NCBI GenBank assembly: GCA_934477125.1
Contig: CAKSOL010000015.1
Coordinates: forward strand, 1-64,000
Reading direction: 5' to 3'
From: an uncultured Eubacteriales bacterium
GTDB lineage: Bacteria; Bacillota; Clostridia; Oscillospirales; Acutalibacteraceae
DNA: 64,000 nt
The notes beneath the pieces were generated by a model. That model was not told the origin of the DNA. It saw only the letters and a program-made list of their open reading frames with translations, and searched no databases. This document shows, one piece after another, positions 1-7,493 of this stretch (within the stretch, counting starts at the first letter, position 1; the number at the start of each line of letters is the position of its first letter). The translations under genes were made by a program, and so were the position numbers.

Positions 1-80
1 CTGACGGAATCATATCCCTGTGCAGAAAACAGTTCCAATGCCTTATCAAGAATTTTCTGCCTGGTATCCTCCTGTTTCAT
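1..80 (-). CDS. TetR/AcrR-family regulator, N-terminal fragment (runs off window)
   Basis: Only the first 26 codons lie in the window. They read MKQEDTRQKILDKALELFSA and on to a GYDS-like end, which is the standard start of a TetR DNA-binding domain (helix 1, then the LF(S/A)xxGY motif). The ATG is at 80-78. A consensus promoter (115-142) and an inverted repeat (94-113) lie directly upstream, so autoregulation is likely. The ligand-binding domain is outside the window, so the ligand cannot be guessed. Confidence 0.75.
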   Translation of the reverse strand, partial: MKQEDTRQKILDKALELFSAQGYDSV

Positions 81-93
81 ATTCGCACCTCAC

Positions 94-113
94 TAACTAA
101 TATTCGTTAGTTA
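94..113. promoter_or_regulatory. Inverted-repeat operator for the TetR gene at 1-80
   Basis: TAACTAA (94-100) and TTAGTTA (107-113) form a perfect 7-bp inverted repeat with a 6-nt spacer. It lies between the -10 box and the start codon of the TetR fragment. The position suggests an autorepression site; this is inference. Confidence 0.6.
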
Positions 114-114
114 T

Positions 115-142
115 ATTATAATTGGATTTTGCAAAATGTCAA
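115..142 (-). promoter_or_regulatory. Promoter of TetR gene 1-80
   Basis: Read on the minus strand: TTGACA (142-137), a 16-nt spacer, and TATAAT (120-115). Both hexamers match the sigma-A consensus exactly. Confidence 0.7.
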
Positions 143-151
143 GAGATACGC

Positions 152-760
152 TTAGAATATTCGTTGCATCCTTCGAAGCCAGCGATCCAGAAACTGCATT
201 TGTTCCTCAGTATGGAACCAATGCTCCCCGTCGGGCATGACGGTCAGATCCGCATGGTGCCGCTTGGCAAATGCAGATACCGTTTCAATGGATGTCAGGT
301 TGTCGTGCTCACCGTAGAGAATACAGGTGGGGACATTCCAGATGATCGGGTGCTTGCGTACATAGCAAAGATACTCTAAGGATAGTGTTTCTCCGAAATT
401 CGTGGCGATTTCCCGTTTCTCGGCAAGCTCCTGTTCGGTCACATTCGACCATTGCATCATATTGCCAATCAGGTTTTCCATATCCACGACGGGAGAGATC
501 AAAAAGGCTTTGTCCACCAGTGTTTCGTCCAGAGAGGATAGCGCAAAATAGGCGCCGATGCTGTTGGCTACTAAGGTAAGATGCGCGCACCGGCTTCTCT
601 GCTCGGCAAAAAATGCGCGAAACTCTTTCTTTGCCTCCCAAGGCGTTTGGGAACGGTAATCAAATCCAATGACTTCATCATTCGGAAAGAGCGTTTTATA
701 GTGCTCGGCTTCCTGCGCCGAACCGCCCTTTCCGTGAACATATACTATTAAATCTTTCAT
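152..760 (-). CDS. Alpha/beta hydrolase, RBBP9/YdeN-like size
   Basis: A 202-residue single-domain alpha/beta hydrolase. The oxyanion-side motif HGKGGS is at residues 9-14, the nucleophile elbow A-N-S67-I-G is at 65-69, a likely acid is Asp153 (GEHD), and the likely catalytic histidine is His180 (DGEH). No signal peptide is visible, so it is probably cytoplasmic. It is the last gene of a minus-strand group that begins with the TetR gene at 2286. The substrate is unknown; small esterases and serine hydrolases of this size have varied substrates. Confidence 0.8.
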   Translation of the reverse strand: MKDLIVYVHGKGGSAQEAEHYKTLFPNDEVIGFDYRSQTPWEAKKEFRAFFAEQRSRCAHLTLVANSIGAYFALSSLDETLVDKAFLISPVVDMENLIGNMMQWSNVTEQELAEKREIATNFGETLSLEYLCYVRKHPIIWNVPTCILYGEHDNLTSIETVSAFAKRHHADLTVMPDGEHWFHTEEQMQFLDRWLRRMQRIF

Positions 761-769
761 TGTATTGCT

Positions 770-1180
770 TCAGTGAATGATTCGTGCGATTTCCATCGTC
801 ACGATTTTCAGCACCGCGCCGCCCGACATCACATAGAACCACATCTCGCGTGCACGCTGCGTTTTTGCGATCGGCGTAGCAATGGCGGCAATGATGATCA
901 GCAGCGCACCGACACAGCCGACGATGGTGGGAATACTGACGAGCGGGAACAGCCCCGGTGCACAGCTGCCGTCGATGGTATGCTGGATCGTCTTATCCAG
1001 TCCGTCCCGCGCTGCCGCAAAGCAGCAGACCACCAGTCCGAAAACCAGCAGAATTGCGCTCCTGCGTCCCCAATACTCAATATTTGCACGGTGAAAGACT
1101 GAGTAACCGATAAATCCGAGCATAGCAAGGATCATAAGCGTTGTTACCGTAGTGACTCTGTTTCCAAAATAGAGTTTCAT
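770..1180 (-). CDS. Small integral membrane protein, unknown function
   Basis: About 136 residues starting MKLYFGNRV, with hydrophobic stretches at roughly residues 9-27, 40-55, 80-103 and 110-130, so probably four membrane segments. I chose the ATG at 1180 over upstream codons because it overlaps the stop of the DUF6487-like gene as ATGA and has a GGAGAGGAAG ribosome site. The overlap implies translational coupling with the zinc-ribbon gene. I do not recognise the family. Confidence 0.65.
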   Translation of the reverse strand: MKLYFGNRVTTVTTLMILAMLGFIGYSVFHRANIEYWGRRSAILLVFGLVVCCFAAARDGLDKTIQHTIDGSCAPGLFPLVSIPTIVGCVGALLIIIAAIATPIAKTQRAREMWFYVMSGGAVLKIVTMEIARIIH

Positions 1181-1413
1181 ATTTTTGCCGCTTCCTCTCC
1201 GTATGAAATGATAATCATCCTGCACACATCACAGTGACAGGCTTCCACGCTTGTGCGTCCGCCGACCTTCAGCCCGGTAAGTTTCACAAAACCTTCTGCT
1301 TTTTTGGCGTTTTCCAAGGCGCCCGGCACTTCATTTGCGAAGCTGAAAGCGCCATCCTTACTGCTGAACAACCAGCCTTTTTCCATTTCTTTTCCGCATT
1401 TCGGACACGTCAT
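1177..1413 (-). CDS. DUF6487-like zinc-ribbon protein
   Basis: A 78-residue protein starting MTCPKCGKEMEKGWL, with a CPxCG pair at the N-terminus and a CHCDVC cluster near the C-terminus, consistent with a small zinc-binding fold of the DUF6487 type. The ribosome site GAAAGGAGAA precedes the ATG at 1413. It lies inside the TetR-led minus-strand cluster and overlaps the next gene by 4 nt. Function is unknown. Confidence 0.65.
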   Translation of the reverse strand: MTCPKCGKEMEKGWLFSSKDGAFSFANEVPGALENAKKAEGFVKLTGLKVGGRTSVEACHCDVCRMIIISYGEEAAKI

Positions 1414-1437
1414 TTTAAAATTCTCCTTTCAAATAAT

Positions 1438-1480
1438 AAGACGCAGCGCATGATCGGCTTTGCGATCAGCACTGCGTCTT
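1438..1480 (-). terminator. Hairpin over the end of the KTR gene
   Basis: AAGACGCAG (1438-1446) pairs with CTGCGTCTT (1472-1480), with further pairing (GATC/GATC) inside. On the minus strand the hairpin is followed by TTATTATTTG. It overlaps the stop of the gene at 1466-1660, so it may be a partial terminator or attenuator between that gene and the DUF6487-like gene. Confidence 0.45.
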
Positions 1481-1660
1481 AGCGTCTGGCTGCTTGGTTT
1501 CAATGATAAAATGCTTGGCGTTGATAATGCTTTCGCACCTACATTTCGGGCAAAACAGCGGAAATGATTTCAGTTCCGTTTCTGGCAAGAGTTGCAAGCG
1601 CGTCTTTGCTCCGCATATCGGGCACAAGACCCACTTTTTTTCTTCTATTGCTTCTTTCAT
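1466..1660 (-). CDS. Cysteine-rich KTR-domain protein
   Basis: A 64-residue protein with CPICGAKTR at residues 13-21 and FPLFCPKC at about 33-40. This matches the small Cys_rich_KTR family often found on clostridial mobile elements and next to TetR genes. Its ATG overlaps the stop of the upstream TetR gene as ATGA, so the two are co-translated. Function is unknown; four cysteines suggest one bound zinc. Confidence 0.75.
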   Translation of the reverse strand: MKEAIEEKKWVLCPICGAKTRLQLLPETELKSFPLFCPKCRCESIINAKHFIIETKQPDAKTQC

Positions 1661-2286
1661 ATGGATGTTCCTGACTTTCTGTAGCCGGATTCGATCTTGG
1701 CAATAAAGCGGTCAATATGTGTGCGAAGCTGTGGGGCAATACTTTCTTTTTCGTCTGCACCGTCGTAAACACTGTAAAGTAAGAACATCGGGCCGTAAAA
1801 TTCCAGTGCCAACTGCATGGCGGCCTCATCGGAATCCGTCAACTTTCGGAAGATCGCCGCCATATACTCGGTCGGACCGGTCGCCAGATAATCGTGATAA
1901 AGCTGTGCGAGCTTGGGATCGCGGTATTGCTCCAGCGTCAGCATCTTCCGAAAGTTGGAAGAAAAATGCTCTTTCGTCCAATGGTCAAACTGTGCCATGC
2001 TGTATGTGCGGATTTTTTCGATCGGCGCCCTAAGATAAGCCTCCGCAAAGCCATCCGGCTCTGTTTCCGGCATTTCATATTCTTCGGCGCGCTCATAATC
2101 CATTTTGTTCATCCGTTCCACAATGCTGTCCAATATCTCCTGCTTGCTCGTATAGTGCTTATACAAGGCACCCTTGGTAATCCCAAGTTCCCCCGCAATG
2201 TCGCTCATAGAAGTGCCCAAATATCCGCTCTGTGCAAAAAGTTCAAGCGCGGTTTCCAAAATGCGCTCTTTGGTATCTCCAGCCAT
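1657..2286 (-). CDS. TetR/AcrR-family transcriptional regulator
   Basis: A 209-residue protein. The N-terminal DNA-binding domain (residues 1-50) shows ILETALELFAQSGY and the helix-turn-helix ITKGALYKHYTSKQEI. The remaining ~150 residues are the ligand/dimer domain, with no feature that identifies the ligand. It is the first gene of the minus-strand cluster ending at 152. Its promoter (2328-2356) is covered by a long inverted repeat (2308-2349), pointing to autorepression. Confidence 0.9.
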   Translation of the reverse strand: MAGDTKERILETALELFAQSGYLGTSMSDIAGELGITKGALYKHYTSKQEILDSIVERMNKMDYERAEEYEMPETEPDGFAEAYLRAPIEKIRTYSMAQFDHWTKEHFSSNFRKMLTLEQYRDPKLAQLYHDYLATGPTEYMAAIFRKLTDSDEAAMQLALEFYGPMFLLYSVYDGADEKESIAPQLRTHIDRFIAKIESGYRKSGTSI

Positions 2287-2307
2287 AATTTCACTCCCAA
2301 ATTCGTA

Positions 2308-2349
2308 GTAACCGCTCGGTCACTATAATTATAGCAACCGAGCGGTTAC
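2308..2349. promoter_or_regulatory. Double palindromic operator of the TetR gene at 1657
   Basis: GTAACCGCTCGGT (2308-2320) and ACCGAGCGGTTAC (2337-2349) form a perfect 13-bp inverted repeat with a 16-nt spacer. Each arm is itself near-palindromic (ACCGnnCGGT), so two TetR dimers could bind. One arm lies in the -35/-10 spacer and the other lies just after the -10. Confidence 0.75.
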
Positions 2350-2356
2350 CTGTCAA
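2328..2356 (-). promoter_or_regulatory. Promoter of TetR gene 1657-2286
   Basis: On the minus strand: TTGACA (2356-2351), 17 nt, TATAAT (2333-2328). Perfect consensus, embedded in the operator arms. Confidence 0.8.
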
Positions 2357-2381
2357 GGGGTTTTTGAAAATTTTCAGGCGT

Positions 2382-2843
2382 TCAGCGGAAGGATTGGATT
2401 GACACGGTTAGATGCGCTGCGCCGAAAATGGTCATAAGTATCACAGCGGGCAGGTTATGCAGCCAAACGGCAGCACACAAAAAATAAATCACGGGAAATA
2501 CCGCAAGCGGCATCGGGACAAAGAGAAACGCGCGATTCAGCAAGGCGATCTCCCGCCCGTCGGCAAAATATCGGATCCATACGGCATAATACAATATGAG
2601 GAACAATGCAGCAAGCCAAAGCCAGACACTTCGGAATTGAATTGGCTCTCGGCTCACCAAAAGTGTAATCGCCGCCAAATAGGCGATCCGGCTGATCTGC
2701 TCCACGATTTCTATCCAATGTGAAACCGCCGCACCCTGTTCTGCCTTTCCGACCGGGGGAAAAACGGCATAAGCAATGTTGATCGGCATGGGCAGAGCAA
2801 ACACCACAAGTCCAACCCACGAAAAGGATAGCTTCAAATTCAT
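2382..2843 (-). CDS. Small integral membrane protein, unknown function
   Basis: A 153-residue, strongly hydrophobic protein with about five predicted membrane segments (near residues 8-28, 45-65, 70-90, 105-127, 130-148). It starts inside the end of the upstream TetR gene (ATGA overlap at 2840-2843), so it is probably the regulated partner of that regulator. I do not recognise the family. Confidence 0.65.
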   Translation of the reverse strand: MNLKLSFSWVGLVVFALPMPINIAYAVFPPVGKAEQGAAVSHWIEIVEQISRIAYLAAITLLVSREPIQFRSVWLWLAALFLILYYAVWIRYFADGREIALLNRAFLFVPMPLAVFPVIYFLCAAVWLHNLPAVILMTIFGAAHLTVSIQSFR

Positions 2844-3445
2844 AGAACGACACCGGCTTTCACGGCAAACTCCGGCAACTTTGTTGGCTTGCCGTAAATG
2901 GCGATCAGTGCACGGAACTCCCGGCGAAATGCCTCGCGAAGCTCAAGCTCTGTCAAATGCAAATGATCAGTATTGGCCAGAATGGCCAGCCCATAGGTAA
3001 AGTAGACCATGTCCTGATGAAAGCGGCGGGCGACCTCCTCGCTGTAACCAAATTCATCAACGATGACCGTAATGACCTCCGAAAACAGCACATCATTCTG
3101 GTAGGCCCCACGTTGTTCGCCTTCCAGATAGAGCCAGCGGAAAAGCTGTTTTTCCTCAGCCGCAAATTTCACAAAACCCATCCCATAGCTGCTGTAACGG
3201 CTATCATTTCCCTCGTGAATGCGCAGCGAATCCTGCACACGCTGCGTGTGCATTCGGATAGCATGTTCGGTCAGGGCGGCTTTTAATTCCTCCATATTCC
3301 TGAAGGAAAAATAGATCGGCTGCGTGGAGCAGCCCAATTTTTTTGCGACACTGCGGGCGTTGATGGCAGCGAATCCATCATCACGCAACACCTCTATAGC
3401 AGCGTCAATAATGTCATCTTTTGAAACCTTTTTTGCAGCAGGCAT
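2840..3445 (-). CDS. TetR/AcrR-family transcriptional regulator
   Basis: A 201-residue protein. The N-terminal helix-turn-helix reads IDAAIEVLRDDGF...INARSVAKKLGCSTQPIYFSF, the shape seen in clostridial TetR regulators with a WHG/TetR_C-type ligand domain. It is translationally coupled to the membrane protein gene downstream. A consensus promoter and two tandem operators precede it, so it is probably autoregulated. Confidence 0.88.
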   Translation of the reverse strand: MPAAKKVSKDDIIDAAIEVLRDDGFAAINARSVAKKLGCSTQPIYFSFRNMEELKAALTEHAIRMHTQRVQDSLRIHEGNDSRYSSYGMGFVKFAAEEKQLFRWLYLEGEQRGAYQNDVLFSEVITVIVDEFGYSEEVARRFHQDMVYFTYGLAILANTDHLHLTELELREAFRREFRALIAIYGKPTKLPEFAVKAGVVL

Positions 3446-3464
3446 AATGATTATCCCTTCAACG

Positions 3465-3496
3465 ATAACACATAGTTATGTATAACATATTGTTAT
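3465..3496. promoter_or_regulatory. Tandem operators of the TetR gene at 2840
   Basis: Two copies of ATAAC-N5-GTTAT lie at 3465-3479 and 3482-3496, offset by 17 bp. The second extends to ATAACA-TAT-TGTTAT. They sit between the -10 box and the start codon, typical of TetR autorepression. Confidence 0.7.
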
Positions 3497-3523
3497 TATA
3501 TCGTCATATAATTCCGTTGTCAA
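3495..3523 (-). promoter_or_regulatory. Promoter of TetR gene 2840-3445
   Basis: On the minus strand: TTGACA (3523-3518), 17 nt, TATAAT (3500-3495). Perfect consensus. Confidence 0.8.
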
Positions 3524-3649
3524 GAAGTGTCCTCGCAATTTCTGACGGATTTGCCATTGCGCATTAAAAGCATCATATGGTAGGTTAAATGACACTTTAT
3601 ACACTCCAGGCACCCTTAGACCGCATTCATTTGGATAACAGGCGCGATT

Positions 3650-4027
3650 TCACATGAATATTAACTCGTTATTTACAATTTCATTTGCCAGATTTCGTAT
3701 GCTATTCATCTTCCCGACCCACGCCATTTGGTCAGCCGCTTTTAACTGCTCGGTAATGCCCTCTGCTGCAGCCATCTGTTTTACCAGGCGTTCAAACATT
3801 TCCTCCGCCTGTCGGTCGATATCAGCGAGATAACTATTTAACTTGCCGCTGATTTGTAGGCTTGATAAAATAATTCGTTTGTTGCGGCGGAGATATTCGT
3901 GATGGCGCTGTCCCCATATTCCGATAGGTTGGTGTTTTTCTTCCGACAATTTCAGACACGGCAAAGAATAATCACCTTGCAGTTCATACCAAAGTCCGTT
4001 GTTTTCGTCATATTTATACTTTTCCAT
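3650..4027 (-). CDS. TnpV-family transposon-encoded protein
   Basis: About 125 residues starting MEKYKYDENNGLWYELQGDY, with the HEYLRRNK segment and C-terminal RNLANEIVNNELIF. This is the TnpV family carried by clostridial integrative and mobilisable elements; its biochemical role is not established. The ATG at 4027 has GAGGA upstream and follows the stop of the small gene at 4030 by 2 nt. No recombinase or relaxase is nearby, so this looks like a remnant. Confidence 0.75.
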   Translation of the reverse strand: MEKYKYDENNGLWYELQGDYSLPCLKLSEEKHQPIGIWGQRHHEYLRRNKRIILSSLQISGKLNSYLADIDRQAEEMFERLVKQMAAAEGITEQLKAADQMAWVGKMNSIRNLANEIVNNELIFM

Positions 4028-4029
4028 AA

Positions 4030-4200
4030 TCAAATCCTCACTTTCTTATGTTTCATTTTAAATGCTTTTATCAAAAGTTCATCTATATCCTCAACAGGTT
4101 TGCCGTTGTAGAGAAATAATGACCTTGCTTCATTTAAGCACTTGATAAGCAACCGCCACTCAAATTCCGATAATTCCAAAAAGCGTTTTTGTTCTTTCAT
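4030..4200 (-). CDS. Small protein paired with TnpV
   Basis: A 56-residue protein starting MKEQKRFLELSEFEWRLLI. The ATG at 4200 is chosen because AAAGGAGGA lies 8 nt upstream; a longer frame reaches 4236 without a ribosome site. It directly precedes tnpV and is probably co-transcribed with it. Similar short ORFs accompany tnpV in mobile elements; function is unknown. Confidence 0.6.
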   Translation of the reverse strand: MKEQKRFLELSEFEWRLLIKCLNEARSLFLYNGKPVEDIDELLIKAFKMKHKKVRI

Positions 4201-4331
4201 AGCAAAATCCTCCTTTGCAAGTACATTGTACCGCAAAAGAGGACTTTGTGGAAATGTGCGTTTAAAACTGAATATAATTGTACGCTTCCGACGTGTTAAT
4301 TAAATCCCTTATGAACATCCGTACCAAAACC

Positions 4332-4378
4332 AAGTGCCGAAAATCCTTTATTTATAAGGGTTTCGGCACTTTTCTTTT
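4332..4378 (+). terminator. Orphan intrinsic terminator
   Basis: AAGTGCCGAAA (4332-4342) pairs with TTTCGGCACTT (4361-4371), with CCTT/AAGG pairing inside, followed by TTTCTTTTTT. No plus-strand gene lies upstream, so it may be left over from a lost gene or mobile-element end. Confidence 0.65.
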
Positions 4379-4381
4379 TTT

Positions 4382-4522
4382 CGAAGTGTTTTACCGAATA
4401 CCTATTTGACACCAACGACTATCGGTGTCAAACCGAAATATTATCGGAAAGCGCTGCCGTATATGTACAGCGACGAGCCGCAAATAATGCGGCTGTTTTT
4501 TATGCTCCGCATTGCCCGGTGA
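4382..4522 (+). pseudogene. Possible decayed ORF fragment
   Basis: An open frame without a start codon runs from about 4382 to a TGA at 4520-4522 and ends YSDEPQIMRLFFMLRIAR, which reads like a real protein C-terminus. It lies between a terminator and another hairpin and contains a 9-bp inverted repeat (TTTGACACC 4405-4413, GGTGTCAAA 4424-4432). Weak evidence; it could be chance. Confidence 0.25.
4476..4501 (+). terminator. Intrinsic-terminator-like hairpin
   Basis: AGCCGCA (4476-4482) and TGCGGCT (4488-4494) with a 5-nt loop, followed by GTTTTTT. It overlaps the possible ORF fragment at 4382-4522, so either it or that fragment is functional, but probably not both. Confidence 0.5.
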
Positions 4523-4616
4523 GCAAAACTAAGACCATTGATTTGTATTGGGTTTATGAGTGCTGCGGTTGGGCACACAGACAGGACGGCATCTGCAGCC
4601 GCTTGTCAAGGAGAAT

Positions 4617-4658
4617 TTGAAAATGTTTTCAAAATATGTTATCATATATTGTAACATA
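4617..4658 (+). promoter_or_regulatory. Possible promoter with inverted repeat upstream of the sirtuin gene
   Basis: TTGAAA (4617-4622), 17 nt, TATCAT (4640-4645). An inverted repeat TATGTTA (4635-4641)/TAACATA (4652-4658) overlaps the -10 and could bind a repressor. Moderate evidence only. Confidence 0.4.
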
Positions 4659-4700
4659 ATCGGATAGAACAATACTTATTGATTTCAGGAGAAAATATCA

Positions 4701-5447
4701 ATGAACAAAAATGATATTTTAAAATTTGCCGAAATGATAAAAGATTCGGAACGTATCGTGTTTTTCGGCGGTGCAGGAGTGTCAACCGAAAGCGGACTGA
4801 AAGATTACAGGAGCGAGGACGGAATTTATCATACTGCCGTTAATTACGGAATGTCGCCGGAAGAAATTTTAAGTCATAACTGCTTTTTTGAAAACACGGA
4901 TTTGTTTTACCGCTTTTTCAGAGATTTCTTTATGGAAAGTGCAGAGCCGAATATCACACATAAAGCTCTGGCAGAGCTTGAAAAGCACGGAAAGGACATA
5001 ACGGTAGTTACACAGAACATAGACGGACTTCACCAAAAAGCCGGAAGTAAAAAGGTGTATGAGCTGCACGGCACAACCTCGAAATTTCATTGCACTGACT
5101 GCGGCAGGGAATACGGGTTGGAATATCTCAGAACAAACGGCGAGAATATTCCGCACTGCATATGCGGCGGCGTTTTAAAACCGGATGTTGTGCTTTACGG
5201 CGAACAGCTTGACAACAGCACCGTAAACGGAGCGCTGCGGGCAATAGAAAACGCCGACCTGCTTATTATAGGCGGAACATCGCTTGCGGTATATCCTGCG
5301 GCAGGATTTGTAAGATATTTTAAAGGCGAAAATCTTGTGATTATAAATAAGGAAAGAACTGGTTACGATAAATATGCCGCCCTTGTATTTCACGACGGAC
5401 TGGGCGCGGTGTTTACCGAAATAATGAAAATGGTTTATATTGGATGA
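4701..5447 (+). CDS. cobB: Sir2-family NAD-dependent protein deacylase (sirtuin)
   Basis: A 248-residue protein with the sirtuin NAD motif GAGVSTESG near residues 25-33 followed by KDYRS, the TQNIDGLH motif, and the catalytic His in ELHGT. Four zinc cysteines appear as CTDC and CIC, the latter just before GGVLKPDVV. The length fits bacterial CobB/NpdA. It would remove acyl groups from lysines using NAD. The usual Pro-Asp-Phe-Arg is Lys-Asp-Tyr-Arg here, as in some clostridial homologues. AGGAG precedes the ATG. It is monocistronic. Confidence 0.88.
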   Translation: MNKNDILKFAEMIKDSERIVFFGGAGVSTESGLKDYRSEDGIYHTAVNYGMSPEEILSHNCFFENTDLFYRFFRDFFMESAEPNITHKALAELEKHGKDITVVTQNIDGLHQKAGSKKVYELHGTTSKFHCTDCGREYGLEYLRTNGENIPHCICGGVLKPDVVLYGEQLDNSTVNGALRAIENADLLIIGGTSLAVYPAAGFVRYFKGENLVIINKERTGYDKYAALVFHDGLGAVFTEIMKMVYIG

Positions 5448-5501
5448 GGCTGTTTAGAATGATAAGCCGAAAAAACAGATTTAAAGAATTACCGGTTTTT
5501 A

Positions 5502-5530
5502 TTGCAAAACTCGGTCGGATGTGCTATAAT
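5502..5530 (+). promoter_or_regulatory. Strong promoter in front of a decayed ORF
   Basis: TTGCAA (5502-5507), 17 nt, TATAAT (5525-5530) with an extended -10 TG at 5522-5523. It points at the broken frames downstream rather than at an intact gene. Confidence 0.65.
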
Positions 5531-5552
5531 ATGACCGTATGAACGATTGTAG

Positions 5553-5699
5553 TCATATTTTATAGGCGGCGCAGAGCTGGCGACTGCTGCCGTGTGCGGA
5601 TTGATTTTAACAATTTCCCACAAGGAGCAAATCGGTTCGCTTTATCCGCAGGTGCTGGATTTGTTGATTCACGGCGCCTGCACGGAATTGTTTTCATAA
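5553..5699 (+). pseudogene. Decayed ORF fragment, unidentified
   Basis: A start-less frame encodes 48 residues with protein-like composition (it contains IGGAELATAAVCGLIL and LYPQVLDLLIHG) and ends at TAA 5697-5699. A stop codon lies directly upstream of the frame. An 8-codon ORF (MNDCSHIL) starts after the promoter in another frame, so a frameshift in a former gene is plausible. I cannot name the parent family. Confidence 0.35.
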
Positions 5700-5794
5700 A
5701 ATCGAAAGCTGCCGCAGGGCGGCTTTTCAAAGGCAATGCGGTTAGCATATCCTAACCGAAGCGATAGAAGGAGAGATGAACTGACATAGATAAA

Positions 5795-5974
5795 ATGAAG
5801 GAAAACAGTGTTGTTGTCGCAGAGAATAAGCATATCAGTTTTTTCGCTCATTTACTGCGCGGGATATATAAGATTTCCGGCGCGAAAAAGATGGTTCATT
5901 GCTACTGTATGCTGTCGTACTTTAAGGAGGCAAGGGAGGACTTTGCCAAAATAACGGATATTTTGAAAAAATGA
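5795..5974 (+). CDS. Short ORF, possible fragment
   Basis: A 59-residue ORF beginning MKENSVVVAENKHISFFAHL and ending AKITDILKK, with a hydrophilic C-terminus. Ribosome-site support is weak. It lies in the same direction as the broken frame at 5553-5699 and may be the C-terminal part of another damaged gene. No family recognised. Confidence 0.35.
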   Translation: MKENSVVVAENKHISFFAHLLRGIYKISGAKKMVHCYCMLSYFKEAREDFAKITDILKK

Positions 5975-6060
5975 GATTGGAGCAATGCCGTGAAATACTT
6001 TGAATTCCGGCACAGAATATCCGGTACGGAAAACGTCTGAAGATGCGGGAGGTATTTGAA

Positions 6061-6561
6061 ATGAAAGAGCTTATTCTGAAAACGATTATTGAGGGTTTGG
6101 GACTCGGAGCGCTGCTTATTATGGTTTGCGCTGTCGGAATTCGCAGGGGAGCTGTCGTTATGGTGCATCTTTACAGCCGTGAGGTGCAGGATAGGTGTGT
6201 GAAGCTGGGACTTACGACACATGAGAAGATAAGGCGGAACGCTTTGACCTTCAAGGCTGTTTGCATTCCGGGATATATAGCCTACGTGCTGGTATTTGTC
6301 TATGCCGTAAACGGCGCGAGAGGATTTCTCGCAGGATTTTGGCAGCTGCTTATTATTCTCTCTGTGATGAATCTGATCGACCGTTTTCTTGTTGACGGTT
6401 TTTGGGTCGGACATACAAAGGCGTGGACAATTCCGGGAACCGAAGATTTAAAGCCGTATATTACCGCGAAGGACAAGTGCGGAAAGTGGCTGTTCGGAAC
6501 GGTCGGTATGGCGATTATCTCCGCTTTATTGTCGGCTGTCATGATGATATTTATTAAATAG
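6061..6561 (+). CDS. Integral membrane protein, unknown function
   Basis: A 166-residue protein starting MKELILKTIIEGLGLGALL, with four likely membrane segments (about residues 8-28, 70-90, 95-115 and 143-163) and a conserved-looking loop IDRFLVDGFWVGHTKAW. I use the ATG at 6061 because GGGAGGT lies 8 nt upstream; the frame opens at 6043. It is the first of three plus-strand genes. Function is unknown. Confidence 0.7.
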   Translation: MKELILKTIIEGLGLGALLIMVCAVGIRRGAVVMVHLYSREVQDRCVKLGLTTHEKIRRNALTFKAVCIPGYIAYVLVFVYAVNGARGFLAGFWQLLIILSVMNLIDRFLVDGFWVGHTKAWTIPGTEDLKPYITAKDKCGKWLFGTVGMAIISALLSAVMMIFIK

Positions 6562-6622
6562 AACAGGGGTGTAAAAAATGCTGTCGGGTTAAATTCTATA
6601 TCTAAGTTAAGGAGAAAACACA

Positions 6623-7462
6623 ATGAAATACAAAATTGAAAAAAACACCGTGCAGGAAACGCTGATTATACCGCTCTATGCCCGAAAAATATGCTCTGAG
6701 CTTTATCCGACTCTCTACCGGGACGACGCGGCGCTCCGGCTGATTGAGAATATCGATTATGATTTTTCGGAGGCGGAGAAAAAGTCACGCAGTCTGATGC
6801 AGCGCTTCGGCGCTCTGGAGGTTGCCATGCGGCAGAACGATATTGCGTGGGAAGTACGGGATTATCTGAAAACGCACCCCAAAGCGGCAGTTGTCAACCT
6901 CGGCTGCGGGCTTGACAATACGGGCAGGGCTTGCGATAACGGAAGCTGCAGGCTCTATAATCTGGATTTCCCCGATGTCATTGCCGTGCGCAATGAGCTG
7001 CTGCCCGCAGGAGAGCGTGAGGAGAACATTCCCTGCGACCTCAACGATACGGCGTGGTTTGAAAAAATTGACGCATCAAACGGCGCGGTATTTTTTGCCT
7101 CCGGCGTGTTATATTACTTTCTGAAAGAACAGGTCAGAGCATTGGCGCAGGCAATGGCTGACGCTTTCCCCGGCGGCGTTATGGTTTTTGATGCGGCGAA
7201 CCGGACAGCGGTAAAGATGATTGCGAAAACATGGCTGAAGGGTGCGAAAATCAAGGATGTGGGCGCGTATTTCGCTGTTTCGGACGCGAAAGAGGAGCTT
7301 TCTCCGTGGGACAAGCGTCTGTCGGTTACAAGCCGCGGCTATATGCTCGGCTATAATGACCTGCGCGACCCTGCCGTCGGCAGATTTTTCCGTTTTCTTG
7401 CAAAGGTCGGAGACGGAAAAATGAAAATGCAGATTGTTAAGATAGCTTTTAAAGACAAATAA
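6623..7462 (+). CDS. Class I SAM methyltransferase, leucine carboxyl methyltransferase (LCM/TcmP) family
   Basis: A 279-residue protein. SAM motif I is VVNLGCGLDNTG at about residues 90-101, followed by the LYNLDFPDVI acidic strand. The N-terminal cap contains the long helices and R-Q-N-D-I/A region of the PPM/TcmP methyltransferases. Such enzymes methylate carboxyl or hydroxyl groups of small metabolites. It is placed between a membrane protein and an ATC-hydrolase-like gene. Substrate unknown. Confidence 0.8.
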   Translation: MKYKIEKNTVQETLIIPLYARKICSELYPTLYRDDAALRLIENIDYDFSEAEKKSRSLMQRFGALEVAMRQNDIAWEVRDYLKTHPKAAVVNLGCGLDNTGRACDNGSCRLYNLDFPDVIAVRNELLPAGEREENIPCDLNDTAWFEKIDASNGAVFFASGVLYYFLKEQVRALAQAMADAFPGGVMVFDAANRTAVKMIAKTWLKGAKIKDVGAYFAVSDAKEELSPWDKRLSVTSRGYMLGYNDLRDPAVGRFFRFLAKVGDGKMKMQIVKIAFKDK

Positions 7463-7493
7463 CAGAAAAAGGTGCATTGAAAGGAGCAGAACC

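Noticed and set aside
4405..4432. Insertion-sequence terminal inverted repeat (TTTGACACC/GGTGTCAAA)
   Set aside because: The arms face each other with a 10-nt loop and no transposase lies between or beside them; simply a hairpin.
6043..6060. Start at 6043 for the membrane protein
   Set aside because: The ribosome site GGGAGGT is placed for ATG 6061, not for 6043.
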